Below are positions 13,533-16,129 of a stretch of DNA of 16,129 bases, one piece after another (within the stretch, counting starts at the first letter, position 1; the number at the start of each line of letters is the position of its first letter). The notes under the pieces are model-generated. The model was not told the origin of the DNA and did no database searches. It worked only from the letters and a program-made list of their open reading frames with translations. The position numbers were made by a program, and so were the translations under genes. The stretch spans positions 1 to 16,129 of the forward strand of contig JAHHSM010000036.1 of NCBI GenBank assembly GCA_020025175.1, in the 5' to 3' direction. Source of the stretch: Oscillospiraceae bacterium (GTDB taxonomy: Bacteria > Bacillota > Clostridia > Oscillospirales > Oscillospiraceae).

Positions 13533-14711
13533 ATGAATGAATTGGAACTGAAATATGGCTGCAACCCAAACCAAAAGCCTTCCCGTATTTATATGAAAGA
13601 CGGCAGCAATCTGCCGATTACCGTTTTAAATGGCAAACCCGGCTATATTAACTTTTTAGATGCTTTCAACTCCTGGCAGCTGGTTAAAGAGCTGAAAGAG
13701 GCCACCGGTATGCCAGCAGCAGCATCGTTCAAGCACGTTTCCCCTGCTGGCGCAGCAGTCGGTCTGCCCCTCAGCGATGTTGATAAGCAAATGTATTTTG
13801 TCGACAGCGATGCAGAGCTTTCCCCCATCGCCTGCGCATACATCCGTGCACGTGGTGCAGACCGTCTGTGCTCCTATGGTGACTGGGCAGCCCTGTCCGA
13901 CATCTGCGATGCAGCAACAGCCAAATACCTCAAGTACGAAGTGTCTGATGGTGTGATTGCTCCCGGTTACACAGACGAAGCCCTTGAGATCCTGAAAACC
14001 AAGAAAAAGGGCGGCTACAATGTTGTTCAGATTGATCCTAACTATACCCCGGCTGAGCAGGAATATAAGGATGTTTATGGCATCACCTTCGAGCAGGGCC
14101 GCAATAACTTTAAGATTAACGAAGAATTGCTGAACAATATCGTCACCGAAAACAAGGAACTGCCTAACCAGGCTAAAATTGATATGATCGTTTCTCTGAT
14201 CACACTGAAATATACGCAGTCCAACTCTGTCTGCTATGTTAAAGACGGTCAGGCGATTGGTGTCGGTGCTGGTCAGCAAAGCCGTATCCACTGCACAAGA
14301 CTGGCAGGCAACAAGGCTGATAACTGGTATCTGCGCCAGCATCCCAAAGTCCTGGGTTTGCAGTTCATTGATGGCATCCGCCGTCCTGACCGCGACAACG
14401 CAATCGACATTTACACCTCCGATGAATACGAAGATATCTTGGCTGAAGGTGTATGGCAGAACACATTCAAGGTAAAACCCGACGTTTTGACCGCAGAGGA
14501 AAAGAAGGCATGGATCGCAACCCAGTCCGGTGTTACTGTTGGCAGTGACGCATTCTTCCCCTTCGGTGACAATGTGGAGCGTGCACGCAAGAGCGGTGTT
14601 GCTTATATCGCCGAACCCGGAGGCTCCATCCGTGATGACCATGTCATTGACACCGCAAATAAATATGGCATCGTCATGGCATTTACCGGCATGCGACTGT
14701 TCCATCACTAA
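13533..14711 (+). CDS. purV: Stand-alone AICAR formyltransferase (PurH C-terminal-type domain)
   Basis: Transfers the formyl group of N10-formyl-THF to AICAR, giving FAICAR. The 392 residues correspond to only the AICARFT part of bifunctional PurH; the cyclohydrolase half is missing and is supplied by purO just upstream. It opens with ELKYGCNPNQKPSRIY. The active-site Lys-His pair is Lys67-His68 in AASFKHVSPAGAAVG. Further conserved stretches are ACAYIRARGADRLCSYGD, SNSVCYVKDGQAIGVGAGQQ, DAFFPFGDNVERA and an end in FTGMRLFHH. ATG 13533 is preferred to an in-frame GTG six codons earlier because AAAGGA, its ribosome binding site, lies inside the longer form. It may be labelled purH in databases. 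An intrinsic terminator follows. Confidence 0.96.
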   Translation: MNELELKYGCNPNQKPSRIYMKDGSNLPITVLNGKPGYINFLDAFNSWQLVKELKEATGMPAAASFKHVSPAGAAVGLPLSDVDKQMYFVDSDAELSPIACAYIRARGADRLCSYGDWAALSDICDAATAKYLKYEVSDGVIAPGYTDEALEILKTKKKGGYNVVQIDPNYTPAEQEYKDVYGITFEQGRNNFKINEELLNNIVTENKELPNQAKIDMIVSLITLKYTQSNSVCYVKDGQAIGVGAGQQSRIHCTRLAGNKADNWYLRQHPKVLGLQFIDGIRRPDRDNAIDIYTSDEYEDILAEGVWQNTFKVKPDVLTAEEKKAWIATQSGVTVGSDAFFPFGDNVERARKSGVAYIAEPGGSIRDDHVIDTANKYGIVMAFTGMRLFHH

Positions 14712-14721
14712 AAAGTTGCAA

Positions 14722-14750
14722 AAAAGGGGGATACTATTCCCCCTTTTATT
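14722..14750 (+). terminator. Intrinsic terminator between purV and purD
   Basis: AAAAGGGGG (14722-14730) pairs perfectly with CCCCCTTTT (14739-14747) around an 8-base loop, and TATT follows. It lies ten bases after the purV stop and should end most purE-purV transcripts. Confidence 0.8.
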
Positions 14751-14825
14751 TCCAGTTTAAGCTATGCCCCAGCGGCATAAAACAAAGACTGCACATCCTA
14801 CCCTATCAAAGAAAGGTTGACTTAC

Positions 14826-16079
14826 ATGAAAGTTTTAGTTGTTGGCGGCGGTGGGCGGGAGCACGCAATGATTCATGCTCTTGCAAAAAGTCCCAAAATC
14901 GACAAACTCTTTTGTGCTCCCGGCAACGGCGGCATCGCAGCACAGGCAGAATGTGTTGATATCAAAGCAACTGATGTTGATGCAATGGTTGCTTTTGCCA
15001 AAGATCATGCGATTGATTACGTTGTCGTTGCTCCCGATGATCCTCTGGCACTCGGCATGGTAGATGCATTGGAAGCAGCAGGTATTCCTGCTTTCGGTCC
15101 TCGCAAAAATGCAGCGATTATCGAAGCTAGCAAATCCTTTTCCAAAGATTTGATGAAAAAATACAATATCCCCACCGCAAAGTATGAAATTTTTACCGAG
15201 ATGGATAAAGCATTGGACTATATCCACACCGAAGGTGCTCCTATTGTGGTCAAGGCAGATGGTCTGGCACTGGGCAAGGGCGTTGTTGTTGCACAAACCA
15301 TGGAAGAGGCCGAAGATGCCATTCGCTCCATGATGGGTGATAAAAAATTCGGTGATGCCGGTGCCCGCGTCGTCATTGAAGAATGCATGAGCGGCCCTGA
15401 GGTTTCCGTTCTCTGCTTTGTAGACGGCGAGCACCTCAGTCCTATGCTGTCGTCTCAGGATCATAAGCGTGCTTACAATGATGACAAAGGTCCCAATACT
15501 GGTGGTATGGGCGCCTTTGCTCCCAGTCCAAAGTACACTCCCGAAATTTCTCAGATCTGCATGGATACCATTTTCCGTCCCACAGTGGATGCCATGATAG
15601 CAGAAGGCCGTCCCTTCAAGGGCTGCCTGTATTTTGGTCTGATGCTCACATCCAATGGACCGAAAGTCGTGGAATATAATTCCCGTTTTGGCGATCCTGA
15701 AACTCAGCCTGTTCTCTCTTTGCTCAAAACAGATCTCCTTGATATCATGATGGCCTGTACCAACGGCACCCTCGATCAATTGAAGGTCGAATGGAGCGAC
15801 GGTGCAGCCTGCTGTATTGTCATGGCAAGCGGCGGCTATCCCATGGATTACAAGAAAGGCTACGAAATCCACGGGCTGGACAGCATTGGAGATGATATTT
15901 TCGTTTACCATGCAGGTACAAAGCTGGAGAATGATAAGTATTTAACCAATGGCGGTCGTGTTCTTGGTATAACCGCGACAGCAGAAACTCTGGAACATGC
16001 TATTGGGAAAGCATATGATGCTGTGAAAGGCATATCCTTCCAGGATGCTCATTATCGCACTGATATCGGCAGAAAATAA
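14826..16079 (+). CDS. purD: Phosphoribosylamine-glycine ligase (GAR synthetase)
   Basis: ATP-dependent ligation of glycine to phosphoribosylamine, the second step of purine synthesis. It is an ATP-grasp enzyme of 417 residues, normal length. The N-terminal loop is LVVGGGGREHAM (4-15), and DDPLALGMVDALEA follows near 77. The ATP-grasp core has IVVKADGLALGKGVVVA, VVIEECMSGPEVSVLCF, DHKRAYNDDKGPNTGGMGA and a C-terminal VVEYNSRFGDPETQPVL. The ATG at 14826 has GAAAGG nine bases upstream; a TTG three codons earlier is not needed. It is separated from purV by a terminator, so it needs read-through or its own promoter, and no convincing promoter is visible in 14751-14815. Confidence 0.98.
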   Translation: MKVLVVGGGGREHAMIHALAKSPKIDKLFCAPGNGGIAAQAECVDIKATDVDAMVAFAKDHAIDYVVVAPDDPLALGMVDALEAAGIPAFGPRKNAAIIEASKSFSKDLMKKYNIPTAKYEIFTEMDKALDYIHTEGAPIVVKADGLALGKGVVVAQTMEEAEDAIRSMMGDKKFGDAGARVVIEECMSGPEVSVLCFVDGEHLSPMLSSQDHKRAYNDDKGPNTGGMGAFAPSPKYTPEISQICMDTIFRPTVDAMIAEGRPFKGCLYFGLMLTSNGPKVVEYNSRFGDPETQPVLSLLKTDLLDIMMACTNGTLDQLKVEWSDGAACCIVMASGGYPMDYKKGYEIHGLDSIGDDIFVYHAGTKLENDKYLTNGGRVLGITATAETLEHAIGKAYDAVKGISFQDAHYRTDIGRK

Positions 16080-16086
16080 TAAAAAT

Positions 16087-16109
16087 CCACCGGCGTAGCC
16101 GGTGGTTTT
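16087..16109 (+). terminator. Intrinsic terminator after purD
   Basis: CCACCGGC (16087-16094) and GCCGGTGG (16098-16105) form a perfect 8-bp GC-rich stem with a 3-base loop, followed by TTTT. It starts eight bases after the purD stop. Confidence 0.85.
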
Positions 16110-16129
16110 ACAAAAACGCCTGTAAGGCT

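Noticed and set aside
13656..14708. Long open frame on the minus strand opposite the AICAR formyltransferase (350 codons)
   Set aside because: It lies fully inside a well-recognised gene, has no ribosome binding site of its own, and its cysteine-rich sequence matches no family; it is a frame shadow of a codon-biased gene.
14835..15911. Long minus-strand frame opposite purD (358 codons)
   Set aside because: Shadow of purD for the same reasons; no promoter or ribosome binding site points into it.

Overview
The window looks like a chromosomal stretch of a Gram-positive, spore-lineage member of the Bacillota, most likely class Clostridia and probably the Oscillospirales/Ruminococcaceae side. The reasons are a sporulation sigma factor of the SigK type, a CsaB-type cell-wall pyruvyl transferase, a YhgE/Pip envelope protein, AGGAGG ribosome binding sites and sigma-A promoters with 17-bp spacers. 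A split IMP-synthesis pair (archaeal-type PurO plus stand-alone AICAR formyltransferase) is also present. The genus cannot be fixed from the sequence alone. No rRNA, tRNA, insertion sequence or CRISPR array was seen.

Left part (1-4700, mostly minus strand). At the left edge a SigK-like gene ends prematurely inside the region 4.2 recognition helix. A small divergent gene (830-1084, plus) encodes an 84-residue protein with an Sm-like pattern, and it converges on the ribosomal cluster through a bidirectional terminator. The cluster reads, in its own direction, rpmG-secE-nusG-rplK-rplA-(promoter, L10 leader)-rplJ-rplL. It holds the protein-export subunit SecE, the elongation factor NusG and the L11/L1/L10/L12 stalk and L1-arm proteins. 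rpoB does not follow rplL. An internal promoter with perfect consensus hexamers and an L10-type attenuator let the stalk proteins be controlled apart from nusG-rplKA.

Middle part (4700-10200). A 366-bp AT-rich gap carries two divergent promoters, one for rpmG and one for ruvX (yqgF). Both -35 boxes lie at the ends of one imperfect palindrome. After ruvX comes an envelope group: a GT4 glycosyltransferase with its own promoter, csaB, and a large YhgE/Pip membrane protein.

Right part (10200-16129). This is a purine biosynthesis block: purE, purM, purN, purO, purV (AICAR formyltransferase), a terminator, then purD and a final terminator. Together they cover GAR synthesis (purD), GAR formylation (purN), AIR formation (purM), carboxylation (purE) and the last two steps to IMP (purV, purO). 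purF, purL, purC, purB and purK are not in the window.

The most interesting element is the purE leader. It has a good promoter, a 22-codon GTG-started reading frame with a strong Shine-Dalgarno, and a strong terminator. One terminator arm is duplicated inside the small reading frame, so antiterminator and terminator hairpins are mutually exclusive. This looks like a translation-coupled attenuator for a purine operon.
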